Under the pieces are notes generated by a model. The model saw only the letters and a program-made list of their open reading frames with translations. It searched no databases and was not told the DNA's origin. 7,950 bases of DNA from an uncultured Clostridia bacterium (lineage in GTDB: Bacteria > Bacillota > Clostridia > TANB77 > CAG-508). The position numbers and the translations under genes are program-made. Location: assembly GCA_948528155.1 (NCBI GenBank), contig CAOSZT010000098.1, positions 1 through 7,950 of the forward strand, read 5' to 3'. Shown here one piece after another: positions 1 to 6,192 of this stretch; the stretch's first letter is position 1; the number at the start of each line of letters is the position of its first letter.

Positions 1-60
1 CCCTCTGTCTCGTCCCCTCTGTCCTTTTTAGCAACGTCCCTCTTTCCCTTTTTCTCACCT
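1..60. repeat. Pyrimidine-rich degenerate intergenic repeat (partial)
   Basis: The plus strand is almost pure C/T and internally repetitive. CCCTCTGTC occurs at 1-9 and again at 15-23, and CGTCCCCTCTGTCC (11-24) is echoed by CGTCCCTCTTTCCC (35-48). The G/C content is far above that of the flanking genes. Read on the minus strand it gives GAGGGAC and GGGGAC blocks, which recall the short GGGAC-type intergenic repeats common in Clostridia; that likeness is from memory and not proven. The element is cut by the window edge, so its full length and any stem-loop cannot be judged. It lies downstream of the ypeB stop, where no conventional terminator is seen. Confidence 0.4.
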
Positions 61-77
61 AACTTCCATTTTCTCTT

Positions 78-1442
78 TTACATAGTTAAAGTCCCATTAG
101 GAGTATTAGTAATAATCAAAATATCCTCTTCTCTGCCATTCTCAGCATTTACATAAACCAAAAACTCTCTATCATCAACTTTTCCCTTAAACTCATAACA
201 CAAGATTTCAGTTTTAAACTCAGTAGGAATAATAGCCAAGCCCTCTGACATAATATCTAAATTCTTATTTAAAAACTTCTTAGCCTCATCTTTATTTATC
301 TTAACATTAGAAACATCTCTTAAAATATGATTATTCAAAAATCCAGTTGTCTCAATACCCAAAACCTCTCCATTATCTAAAGCAACCTTTACTTTAATCA
401 AATCAGAATAAACAACAACATCATCTTGAATAAAAGCATAATTAATAGTAACAATTCCATTTTGTTTCAAATAATAAGTTTCTTTCATATTAGGAAAACC
501 ATGATCATTTAAAAATTGTTTTCCTTTTTCATTAGCCTCATCTTGAGAAATAACTTCAGTATTAACATCTCTATTAGAATTCATATAAACAATATGTCCA
601 CCCTTTTTAGAAACTGAAATATTAACATTATCTTCTGTTGATGTTTTTACAGAAAAATTATATTCTGGTATTACTGCATTTTCAGAATAACCTAAACTTT
701 CTATTTCTTTAATATTATCATTTCCAATAAACTGAATAACCTTTTGTTTTGCATTTTCCTCATTTATATCCTCACCAGTTAGACCCTTTTTATCACTACC
801 TATTAAATGCTCTGAAAAAGCTCCATCATATATTAAACCTGAATACTCATGAAAATTTTCTTCAAGATTGCTAAATCCATCTAAAGAACTTGTGCTTACT
901 TGTTGTGCAAAAACAGGTTGTCCTTTATTTGTCAACTCATTCCACTTTATTTTTCCAGAATTTATATCTTCAGATAACTGATTTAAAGTATTTTCTAACT
1001 CAACACTATATGAATGTAAATTTTTTAAATTTTTTAAATCTTCATCTGTCAAACTTTCATTATAAATATTCTTTCTTGATAAAGAATAACTATAATCACT
1101 AACTTGATTTAAAAATTTTTCTGTATTTTCTAATTCTTGACTTTCAATTGGTAACTGTGCCAAATAAGCTTGAGCCAAATTTGCTTCCCTCCACACATTT
1201 GTTAAAGTCTCTGCTCCATGTTCTGGAGTACTTGAAATTAAAGATTTAGCTAAATATGTCTCAACATTTTGAACATAATCAACTAACTCATAAAAAGCCA
1301 TATTATAAGAATTCTCTGATGCCTGTTTACTTTTTTTCTGACTGTTTATAATAACAGCCACTAAACATACTATAATAACTAAAAATATTGTAATAATACT
1401 TAGCATATGAGCCTTTTTTAATCTATCAATCCAACTTCCCAT
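78..1442 (-). CDS. ypeB: Germination protein YpeB, required with SleB for cortex lysis
   Basis: YpeB is the partner of the cortex-lytic enzyme SleB: in Bacillus each protein needs the other to be stably present in the dormant spore. The 454-residue product is close to the 450 residues of the B. subtilis protein. It has a short basic N-terminus, one membrane segment (about residues 13-32), a long helical acidic N-terminal domain (about 40-200) and a C-terminal half of PepSY-like repeats. The repeats show recurring turns such as GGHIVYMN, NGEVLGIET and NGREEDILII, and the family-typical ending NTPNGTLTM. I start at the ATG at 1442 because GAAAGGATG lies 9 nt upstream. The ATG at 1454 would add MILG but has the Shine-Dalgarno abutting or overlapping it. 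The gene lies 78 nt downstream of sleB with no clear terminator between, so the two are probably cotranscribed in the forespore. The identification is firm from domain layout, ending and context. Confidence 0.93.
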   Translation of the reverse strand: MGSWIDRLKKAHMLSIITIFLVIIVCLVAVIINSQKKSKQASENSYNMAFYELVDYVQNVETYLAKSLISSTPEHGAETLTNVWREANLAQAYLAQLPIESQELENTEKFLNQVSDYSYSLSRKNIYNESLTDEDLKNLKNLHSYSVELENTLNQLSEDINSGKIKWNELTNKGQPVFAQQVSTSSLDGFSNLEENFHEYSGLIYDGAFSEHLIGSDKKGLTGEDINEENAKQKVIQFIGNDNIKEIESLGYSENAVIPEYNFSVKTSTEDNVNISVSKKGGHIVYMNSNRDVNTEVISQDEANEKGKQFLNDHGFPNMKETYYLKQNGIVTINYAFIQDDVVVYSDLIKVKVALDNGEVLGIETTGFLNNHILRDVSNVKINKDEAKKFLNKNLDIMSEGLAIIPTEFKTEILCYEFKGKVDDREFLVYVNAENGREEDILIITNTPNGTLTM

Positions 1443-1451
1443 ACCTAAAAT

Positions 1452-1460
1452 CATCCTTTC
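1452..1460 (-). promoter_or_regulatory. Ribosome binding site that sets the ypeB start
   Basis: On the minus strand this reads GAAAGGATG, a good match to the GAAAGGAGG anti-SD complement. It sits 9 nt before the ATG at 1442, an ideal distance. The same site overlaps the upstream in-frame ATG at 1454-1452, which therefore has no usable Shine-Dalgarno of its own. Confidence 0.7.
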
Positions 1461-1520
1461 AATCTACAAATTAAACAACAAAATCAGATCACTATTTTAC
1501 ACTATCTGACCTCCAACATC

Positions 1521-1994
1521 TTACTTACAAAATCTATGCTTTCCAATAGTCTTAACCAAAGGTCTTGACCAAATCCACTTATTAGTAGCAGTAGCTGGAT
1601 TAAAATAATATACACAACCACCTGTAGGATCCCAACCATTCATAGCATCTTGAGCAGCTTTATACACTGTAGAATCCTGAGCAATAGCCGCATTAATTTG
1701 ACCATCAGCAACAGCAGTAAAAGCTCCTGCTTGATAAATTACGCCAGAAATAGTATTTGGAAATCTTGAATCTTTAACTCTATTTAAAATAACAGCACCA
1801 ACAGCAACTTGCCCCTCATATGGTTCACCCCTAGCCTCACCATTTATAGCTCTTGCCATTAATTGCACATCAGATGTATTTGTTGTTTTTGCTAAACTTA
1901 CTGTATTTGTTTTACCTTTATCCACAAAAAATATACAAAATGTGGATAACATTATAAAAAAAACAATTAAAAACATTTTTATAATTTTCTTCAC
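1521..1994 (-). CDS. sleB: Spore cortex-lytic enzyme SleB (Hydrolase_2 family), short form
   Basis: SleB is a lytic transglycosylase that cuts muramic-delta-lactam-containing cortex peptidoglycan during germination. The 157 residues comprise a hydrophobic N-terminal signal or anchor (about 7-24), a short linker and one Hydrolase_2 catalytic domain (about 42-157). The family signature ARAINGEARGE is present, with Glu53 the likely catalytic acid, followed by GQVAVGAVILNR and the hallmark C-terminus WIWSRP...TIGKHRFCK. The start codon is GTG, preceded by GAGGTGAT at near-ideal spacing. The N-terminal peptidoglycan-binding domain of Bacillus SleB (about 305 residues) is absent, so the protein is CwlJ-sized. 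The secretion signal and the following ypeB favour SleB over CwlJ, which lacks a signal peptide and normally pairs with gerQ. Family assignment is firm; the SleB subtype rests on the neighbour and the signal. Confidence 0.9.
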   Translation of the reverse strand: MKKIIKMFLIVFFIMLSTFCIFFVDKGKTNTVSLAKTTNTSDVQLMARAINGEARGEPYEGQVAVGAVILNRVKDSRFPNTISGVIYQAGAFTAVADGQINAAIAQDSTVYKAAQDAMNGWDPTGGCVYYFNPATATNKWIWSRPLVKTIGKHRFCK

Positions 1995-2021
1995 AAAATC
2001 ACCTCAAACATTTATTAATCA

Positions 2022-2051
2022 TATTTTGCATTATTTTTGAAAAAATATTCC
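2022..2051 (-). promoter_or_regulatory. Putative sigma-G (forespore) promoter of sleB-ypeB
   Basis: On the minus strand GGAATA (2051-2046) and CAAAATA (2028-2022) are 17 nt apart. The known sigma-G pattern is a GHATR -35 and CATNNTA -10 with 17-18 nt between; the -35 matches fully and the -10 at all but one position. A transcript would begin near 2015, about 20 nt before the GTG start, leaving room for the Shine-Dalgarno at 1998-2005. The region is very AT-rich, so a chance match is possible. Forespore control is what is known for this operon in Bacillus. Confidence 0.45.
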
Positions 2052-2063
2052 TTTTTTTATAAA
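2037..2063 (+). promoter_or_regulatory. Weak candidate promoter of the glycosyltransferase gene
   Basis: TTGAAA (2037-2042) and TATAAA (2058-2063) form a sigma-A-like pair with a short 15-nt spacer. Several other AT-rich -10-like hexamers lie downstream in 2066-2084 without a good -35, so the exact promoter is uncertain. It overlaps the candidate sleB promoter on the other strand, making this 135-nt gap a divergent promoter region. Confidence 0.25.
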
Positions 2064-2129
2064 TTTATGATATTAATATATAAATAAAAAGAAATAAATT
2101 TTAAAAAATCATAAATCAAAGGAGTAACT

Positions 2130-3263
2130 ATGAAAAAAATACTAATATTTTATGCTTCATATGGTGGAGGACATCTAAATGCTGCAAAATCAATAAAAGA
2201 ATGTATTGACACAAATTATAATAATTGTGAAACAGAACTAATAGATTGTATGAAATATATAAATAAACCAATAGAAAAAATCACAACAGCAGCATACAGA
2301 GAAATGGCAAAAAAGCTTCCTTGGGCTTGGGGAAAAATATACTCTGATTCACAAAAAGGTCCATTAGCACATATAACAACAAGATCAAATATGATATTTG
2401 CTATAAAACTTCTTAAATTACTTAGAAAAAAACAACCTGACTTAATAATTTCAACACACCCATTTGGAAGTCAAATGTGTAGCTATCTAAAAAGAAAAGG
2501 AAAAATAACATCAGAAATAGCAACAATAATGACAGACTTTTCACCACATGATCAGTGGCTTGTCGGAAATGAACATACAGATTATTTCTTTGTTGCACAT
2601 GATAAAATGAAAAATTATTTAATATCAAAAAAAATCACTGAAAACAAAATATTTTCAACAGGAATACCAATATCAGAAAGATTTTCAAAAAAATACAATA
2701 AAAAAGAGATACTAAACCAATTAAAATTAGAAGAAGATAAAAAGACTATATTATTTTTTGGTGGAGGTGAATTTGGTTTAGGAAAAAGTAAAACTGTACA
2801 AATATTTGAAGACTTAGTAAAAAATTTTGATAATATACAAATAATTGCAATATCAGGCAAGAACGAAAAAATGAAATCAAGTTTTAAAAACATAGTAAAA
2901 GTTCACAACAAAGAAAAAAATGTAAAAATATTAGAATTCACAAACAGAGTTCCTGAACTAATGGCTATATCAGATTTAGTAATTTCAAAACCTGGTGGTT
3001 TAACAACCTCTGAAAGTTTAGCCTCAAATTTACCAATGATAATAATAAATCCTATTCCAGGTCAAGAAGAGGAAAATGCAGAATTTTTAGAAAAAAATTT
3101 CACTGGAATATGGATTAGAAAAAATGACTCTGCTTATGAAATTTTCAAAGATTTATTTTCTAATCCAGAAAAATTACAAAAAATGAAAAATAATACCAAC
3201 ATATTAGCCAAAAAACATTCAACAGAAGATATTTGCAAAATACTTTTAGACAATAACAAGTAA
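2130..3263 (+). CDS. GT28-family glycosyltransferase, MGDG-synthase/UgtP type (probable diacylglycerol glycosyltransferase)
   Basis: This family transfers a sugar from a UDP-sugar to diacylglycerol at the inner membrane face, making membrane glycolipids; in B. subtilis the glucolipid made by UgtP anchors lipoteichoic acid. The 377 residues show the two-domain GT-B layout. The N-terminal MGDG-synthase domain opens with the SYGGGH loop (residues 10-15) and has STHPFGS with His110 and MTDFSPH (about 134-140). A central FFGGGEFGLGKS loop starts the second domain. The C-terminal domain has the donor-binding run KPGGLTTSES (287-296) and PIPGQEEEN (308-316). Length is near that of UgtP (382). AAAGGAG lies 5 nt before the ATG. 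It is monocistronic, divergent from sleB-ypeB and convergent with recR. Family membership is firm; the acceptor lipid, the sugar and whether it is processive cannot be read from sequence, so no symbol is given. Confidence 0.88.
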   Translation: MKKILIFYASYGGGHLNAAKSIKECIDTNYNNCETELIDCMKYINKPIEKITTAAYREMAKKLPWAWGKIYSDSQKGPLAHITTRSNMIFAIKLLKLLRKKQPDLIISTHPFGSQMCSYLKRKGKITSEIATIMTDFSPHDQWLVGNEHTDYFFVAHDKMKNYLISKKITENKIFSTGIPISERFSKKYNKKEILNQLKLEEDKKTILFFGGGEFGLGKSKTVQIFEDLVKNFDNIQIIAISGKNEKMKSSFKNIVKVHNKEKNVKILEFTNRVPELMAISDLVISKPGGLTTSESLASNLPMIIINPIPGQEEENAEFLEKNFTGIWIRKNDSAYEIFKDLFSNPEKLQKMKNNTNILAKKHSTEDICKILLDNNK

Positions 3264-3271
3264 CCAAATAT

Positions 3272-3314
3272 AAAAAACACATAAAATACTTAGAGGTGTA
3301 TTTTATGTGTTTTT
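3272..3314. terminator. Bidirectional intrinsic terminator
   Basis: A perfect 17-bp stem, AAAAACACATAAAATAC (3273-3289) with its complement (3298-3314), encloses the 8-nt loop TTAGAGGT. The right arm ends in five T on the plus strand and the left arm in six T when read on the minus strand. It lies between the convergent glycosyltransferase (stop at 3263) and recR (stop at 3335) and can end transcription from both sides. Confidence 0.93.
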
Positions 3315-3334
3315 CAATTGAATATTTATTATTT

Positions 3335-3934
3335 CTAAATCTCTCGTCTACCTTCTAAAGCTTTTGTTAAAGTAATTTCATCAGTATATTCCAAATCTCC
3401 ACCAACAGGAATCCCATGAGCTATTCTAGTAACCTTAATTCCCAAAGGCTTAATCAACTTAGACAAATACATTGCAGTTGCTTCACCTTCAACTCTAGGA
3501 TTAGTTGCTAAAACAACTTCATTAACTTGTCCATTCATAATTCTAGAAAGAAGCTCTTTAATTTTAATATCATCTGGACCAACACCATTCATAGGAGAAA
3601 TAGAACCATGTAAAACATGATAAACTCCTTTAAACTCATGAGTTTTTTCCATTGCAATAATATCTCTAACATCTTCAACAACACAAATTAAAGACTCATC
3701 TCTTTTAGTATTTGAACAAATTATACAAGGATCTGTATCTGAAATATTATAACACTTACTACAATATTTTAAATTGTGTTTTGCATCAATTATAGACTTA
3801 ATAAACTCATCTGTTTCCTCTTTAGAACAATTCAAAATATAAAAAGCAAGCCTAGCAGCTGTTTTATGACCAATACTAGGCAACTTTTCAAAACTCTCAA
3901 TTAATTTTTCTATAGATGGTGAATATAATGACAT
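3335..3934 (-). CDS. recR: Recombination mediator RecR
   Basis: RecR works with RecO (and RecF) to load RecA onto SSB-coated gapped DNA during recombinational repair. At 199 residues it matches the usual 198-200. In order it shows an N-terminal helix-hairpin-helix region (LPSIGHKTAARLAFYIL, residues 18-34) and a four-cysteine zinc finger (C58, C61, C70, C73). A Toprim domain follows (VVEDVRDI, then HVLHGSISPMNGVGPDDI, then NPRVEGEATAMYL). The conserved end has THR-like TRIAHGIPVGGDLEYTDEITL. AAGGAG lies 7 nt before the ATG and overlaps the TAA of ybaB, so translation of the two is probably coupled. It is the last gene of dnaX-ybaB-recR and ends (TAG) just before the shared terminator. Nothing is missing or unusual. 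Confidence 0.97.
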   Translation of the reverse strand: MSLYSPSIEKLIESFEKLPSIGHKTAARLAFYILNCSKEETDEFIKSIIDAKHNLKYCSKCYNISDTDPCIICSNTKRDESLICVVEDVRDIIAMEKTHEFKGVYHVLHGSISPMNGVGPDDIKIKELLSRIMNGQVNEVVLATNPRVEGEATAMYLSKLIKPLGIKVTRIAHGIPVGGDLEYTDEITLTKALEGRREI

Positions 3935-3945
3935 TTTTCTTCTCC

Positions 3946-4290
3946 TTACATTAGCCCTGGTATATTAAACTTTCCAAACTCTTGACTTTGTGCAGAATCC
4001 ACTTTTCTCAAAGCCTCATTAATACAAGTTAAAATCAAATCTTCAAGCATCTCTACATCATCAGGGTCAACAACATCAGGTTTAATTTTAATTTCTTTAA
4101 CAAATTTCTCACCAGAAACTTTAACAGAGATTGCACCACCACCAGCAGTAGCATCAAATTCCTTTATAGCCAATTCCTCTTGAGATTTTTGAACTTCTGC
4201 TTGCATTTTCTTTACTTCTTTCATTACATTATTAATATTCATTCCGCCAAATCCTCCCATACCACCTGGGAAACCTCCTCTTTTTGCCAT
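3946..4290 (-). CDS. ybaB: YbaB/EbfC family nucleoid-associated protein
   Basis: YbaB/EbfC proteins are small dimeric DNA-binding proteins that associate with the nucleoid and are nearly always encoded between dnaX and recR. The 114 residues begin with a Gly/Met-rich tail (GGFPGGMGGFGGMN, residues 5-18). Next comes a helix with MKEVKKMQAEVQKSQEEL (about 23-40), then the conserved strand core TAGGGAISVKVSGE. The ending PDDVEMLEDLILTCINEAL and FNIPGLM is family-typical. AAGGAGG stands 7 nt before the ATG, an excellent site. The gene lies 22 nt after dnaX and 11 nt before recR, so it is clearly in the same operon. Length and sequence are ordinary for the family. Confidence 0.96.
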   Translation of the reverse strand: MAKRGGFPGGMGGFGGMNINNVMKEVKKMQAEVQKSQEELAIKEFDATAGGGAISVKVSGEKFVKEIKIKPDVVDPDDVEMLEDLILTCINEALRKVDSAQSQEFGKFNIPGLM

Positions 4291-4312
4291 TTTAAATCCT
4301 CCTTAAAATAAA

Positions 4313-5941
4313 TTATTCTATAACATTAAATTGTATATTAGAATCACTTGCCAATTTCTTTATATCATCCTCTGGATTATGTTGTACTACTTGTTTCTGA
4401 ATATCTGTTATATACTTAATTTGCATATCTTTTCCACAAGCCATAGAAACCAAATTAGATATCTCTTTTAAATTTTCCTGTTTTTCTAAAAGTGTTTTTG
4501 CAAAAGAATTCAATCCTTTATTAAACTTTATTCCAACAGTACTATCATTAATTTGTTCAGCATTTGTATTAATCAAATTAGTATATAATAAAATTTTTCC
4601 ATTTTGTTTCAAATCCTGAACTATCTTAGGCCAGCTTTTATTCAAATCATTTGAATAAGTTTTTGTAGTAGTATTTATCTTTTTTTCAACAAGATTTGTT
4701 GCTTCAGTTGTTGCATTTTTATTATTATAATTAGAATTATTATTACTTATATCTTTTATATTACAAGAATTTTCATTAGACTGTGATAAAACTTGTAATT
4801 TACCAGATTTTAAATAATTTTCTATTTTCTCAACTCTTTCCTCAATATCACTTCCACTTCCAATATCATTACTGCAAAGTTTGATAATTCCAGCCTGAAA
4901 CATTATAGTCTTTTGAGTTGACCATTTAATATCATTTTCTAAATTTGACAACTCATAAATCAAATTAACCAATCTCTCTTTTGAAACTTTATCTGTTAAC
5001 TGTTTTATATTACTAGCCTCTTGTTCACTATACAAATCAAGTCTTCCAGATGATTTAAAAACTAGCAAATCTTTAACATACTTAATAATTTCCCATAAAA
5101 AATTATCTAAATCTTTTCCTTGATTTAAAACGTCTTCTATACTGTTTAAAGCTTTATCAATATCATATTGAACTACAGCCTCAATAATACCATGTACAAA
5201 GGTTATTTTAGGAATACCCACTAAATCCTTAATTTTATCTTCATCAATTTTATTCTCTCCATCTTGAATACATCTTTCTAAAATAGATAAAGCATCTCTC
5301 AAAGCACCCTCTGCTAAAACAGCAATAATATTTAAAGCTCCTTCTGTAATTTCTATATTACTTTCATCACAAACAATTTTTAATCTTTTAATAATATCCT
5401 CATTAGCTATTCTTTTAAAATCAAATCTTTGACATCTCGAAAGTATAGTTGCAGGCAACTTTTGAGGCTCTGTAGTAGCTAAAATAAATTTAACATGTTC
5501 AGGTGGCTCTTCCAATGTTTTTAACAAAGCATTAAAAGCCCCTGATGAAAGCATATGAACTTCATCTATAATATATACTCTATATTTTGCTTTTGTAGGC
5601 AAAAAATTAACCTCTTCACGAATACTTCTAATATCTTCAACACTATTATTAGAAGCAGCATCCATTTCTACAATATCCGTAAGAGACCCACTAATTGCTC
5701 CTTTACAAATATCACACTCATTACAAGGCTCACCATCTTTCAGATCTAAACAATTAATAGCCCTTGCTAAAATTTTAGCAGAAGAAGTTTTCCCAGTTCC
5801 CCTTCCACCATTAAATAAATAAGCATGACCTACTCTATCTGTCAAAATTTGATTTTTAAGTGTTCTTGTAATATGTTCTTGACCAACAAGTTCTGAAAAA
5901 GTTATTGGTCTAAATTTTCTATAAAGTGCTGTGTACCCCAA
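4313..5941 (-). CDS. dnaX: DNA polymerase III subunit tau/gamma (clamp loader ATPase)
   Basis: DnaX is the ATPase motor of the clamp loader, and its tau form also binds the polymerase. Counting from the TTG start used here (542 residues), Walker A GGRGTGKT is at 45-52 and the zinc cysteines are at 64, 73, 76 and 79. Walker B with DEVH is at 126-129, and the arginine-finger SRC motif at 168-170, followed by lid and collar domains to about 360. A Ser/Asn-rich linker (about 385-420) and a tau-specific C-terminal domain follow. Start choice: the TTG at 5941 gives MGYTALYRKFRP, matching the usual first residues of DnaX, and has AGAGG 11 nt upstream. The in-frame GTG at 5950 adds three residues but leaves only 2 nt to that site. 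The linker carries an A-AAA-AAG heptamer (4685-4679) that could yield a gamma form by -1 frameshifting. The SRP RNA gene is immediately upstream; ybaB and recR follow. Confidence 0.95.
   Translation of the reverse strand: MGYTALYRKFRPITFSELVGQEHITRTLKNQILTDRVGHAYLFNGGRGTGKTSSAKILARAINCLDLKDGEPCNECDICKGAISGSLTDIVEMDAASNNSVEDIRSIREEVNFLPTKAKYRVYIIDEVHMLSSGAFNALLKTLEEPPEHVKFILATTEPQKLPATILSRCQRFDFKRIANEDIIKRLKIVCDESNIEITEGALNIIAVLAEGALRDALSILERCIQDGENKIDEDKIKDLVGIPKITFVHGIIEAVVQYDIDKALNSIEDVLNQGKDLDNFLWEIIKYVKDLLVFKSSGRLDLYSEQEASNIKQLTDKVSKERLVNLIYELSNLENDIKWSTQKTIMFQAGIIKLCSNDIGSGSDIEERVEKIENYLKSGKLQVLSQSNENSCNIKDISNNNSNYNNKNATTEATNLVEKKINTTTKTYSNDLNKSWPKIVQDLKQNGKILLYTNLINTNAEQINDSTVGIKFNKGLNSFAKTLLEKQENLKEISNLVSMACGKDMQIKYITDIQKQVVQHNPEDDIKKLASDSNIQFNVIE
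4638..4685 (-). promoter_or_regulatory. Possible programmed -1 frameshift site in dnaX
   Basis: On the coding strand the codons GAA AAA AAG (4687-4679) contain A AAA AAG (4685-4679), the same slippery heptamer in the same phase as in E. coli dnaX. A -1 slip adds ten codons and stops at TGA (4649-4647), giving about 431 residues from the TTG start. A 21-nt near-perfect palindrome (4658-4638; arms TTATTCAAAT and ATTTGAATAA around one central base) begins 20 nt past the heptamer and holds that stop at its centre. No upstream Shine-Dalgarno-like stimulator is seen and the stem is all A/T-rich, so the case is suggestive. Run of seven A could also allow transcript slippage. Confidence 0.4.
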
Positions 5942-5952
5942 TTTTCTCACAT

Positions 5953-5957
5953 CCTCT
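5953..5957 (-). promoter_or_regulatory. Ribosome binding site of dnaX
   Basis: AGAGG on the minus strand is the only purine-rich site before dnaX. It is 2 nt from the GTG at 5950 (too close) and 11 nt from the TTG at 5941 (long but usable), which together with the DnaX N-terminal consensus favours the TTG. Both candidate starts are non-ATG, implying modest initiation. Confidence 0.5.
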
Positions 5958-6005
5958 ATATTCTAAACCAGCTATGTACCATTTTGGTCATAGTAATAAG
6001 TCCCT

Positions 6006-6150
6006 AAAAACTGAAATGTATAAAATTTAATCTCTCTATAGAAGGCAATCCACATAAAGATTTTCTACTTATTGCTGCTTCCTTCCAGACCTGACAAGGT
6101 TCGTAGGTCTCTATTGGATTACCTTCTATACAAAGATTAAATTTCATACT
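6006..6150 (-). ncRNA. ffs: Signal recognition particle RNA (4.5S-type, no Alu domain)
   Basis: SRP RNA binds Ffh and guides ribosomes making membrane proteins to the translocon. The near-invariant apical block is present on the minus strand at 6095-6073: GTCAGGTCTGGAAGGAAGC then AGCA, with the GGAA tetraloop closed here by a U-G pair. Below it the two arms pair over a long stem: AATCC with GGATT, TATAGAAGG with CCTTCTATA, AAATTTAATCT with AGATTAAATTT, and TGAAAT with ATTTCA. The 3' arm runs into TTTTT (6010-6006), which probably serves as the terminator. Ends are set from the promoter and the T-run, giving about 145 nt. There is no room for the 5'/3' Alu domain of the roughly 270-nt RNA of Bacillus. 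Position directly before dnaX is the typical one. Confidence 0.93.
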
Positions 6151-6156
6151 TCCGTA

Positions 6157-6185
6157 ATTATATACTGTCTTGACAAATTTATCAA
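6157..6185 (-). promoter_or_regulatory. Sigma-A promoter of the SRP RNA
   Basis: On the minus strand TTGATA (6185-6180) and a perfect TATAAT (6162-6157) are separated by exactly 17 nt. Transcription would start near 6150, just where the SRP RNA stem begins. The promoter lies immediately after the stop of the upstream gene and may also supply dnaX-ybaB-recR by read-through. Confidence 0.82.
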
Positions 6186-6192
6186 GTACTTT

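Noticed and set aside
890..1102. 70-codon open frame on the plus strand
   Set aside because: It lies fully inside ypeB on the opposite strand, has the Phe/Leu/Asn-rich look of antisense AT-rich DNA and no Shine-Dalgarno site.
1484..1509. Inverted repeat TCAGAT/ATCTGA between sleB and ypeB as a terminator
   Set aside because: The 6-bp stem has a 14-nt loop and no T-run, too weak to support a terminator.
2422..2893. Two minus-strand open frames inside the glycosyltransferase gene
   Set aside because: Both are antisense shadows with poly-Phe/Leu composition from A-rich coding sequence, and lack ribosome sites.
5555..5749. 64-codon plus-strand open frame inside dnaX
   Set aside because: It is antisense to the highly conserved Walker B and zinc region of dnaX, which explains its sequence.
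5960..6000. Separate dnaX promoter between SRP RNA and dnaX
   Set aside because: No -35/-10 pair with suitable spacing was found; read-through from the SRP RNA promoter is the simpler source.
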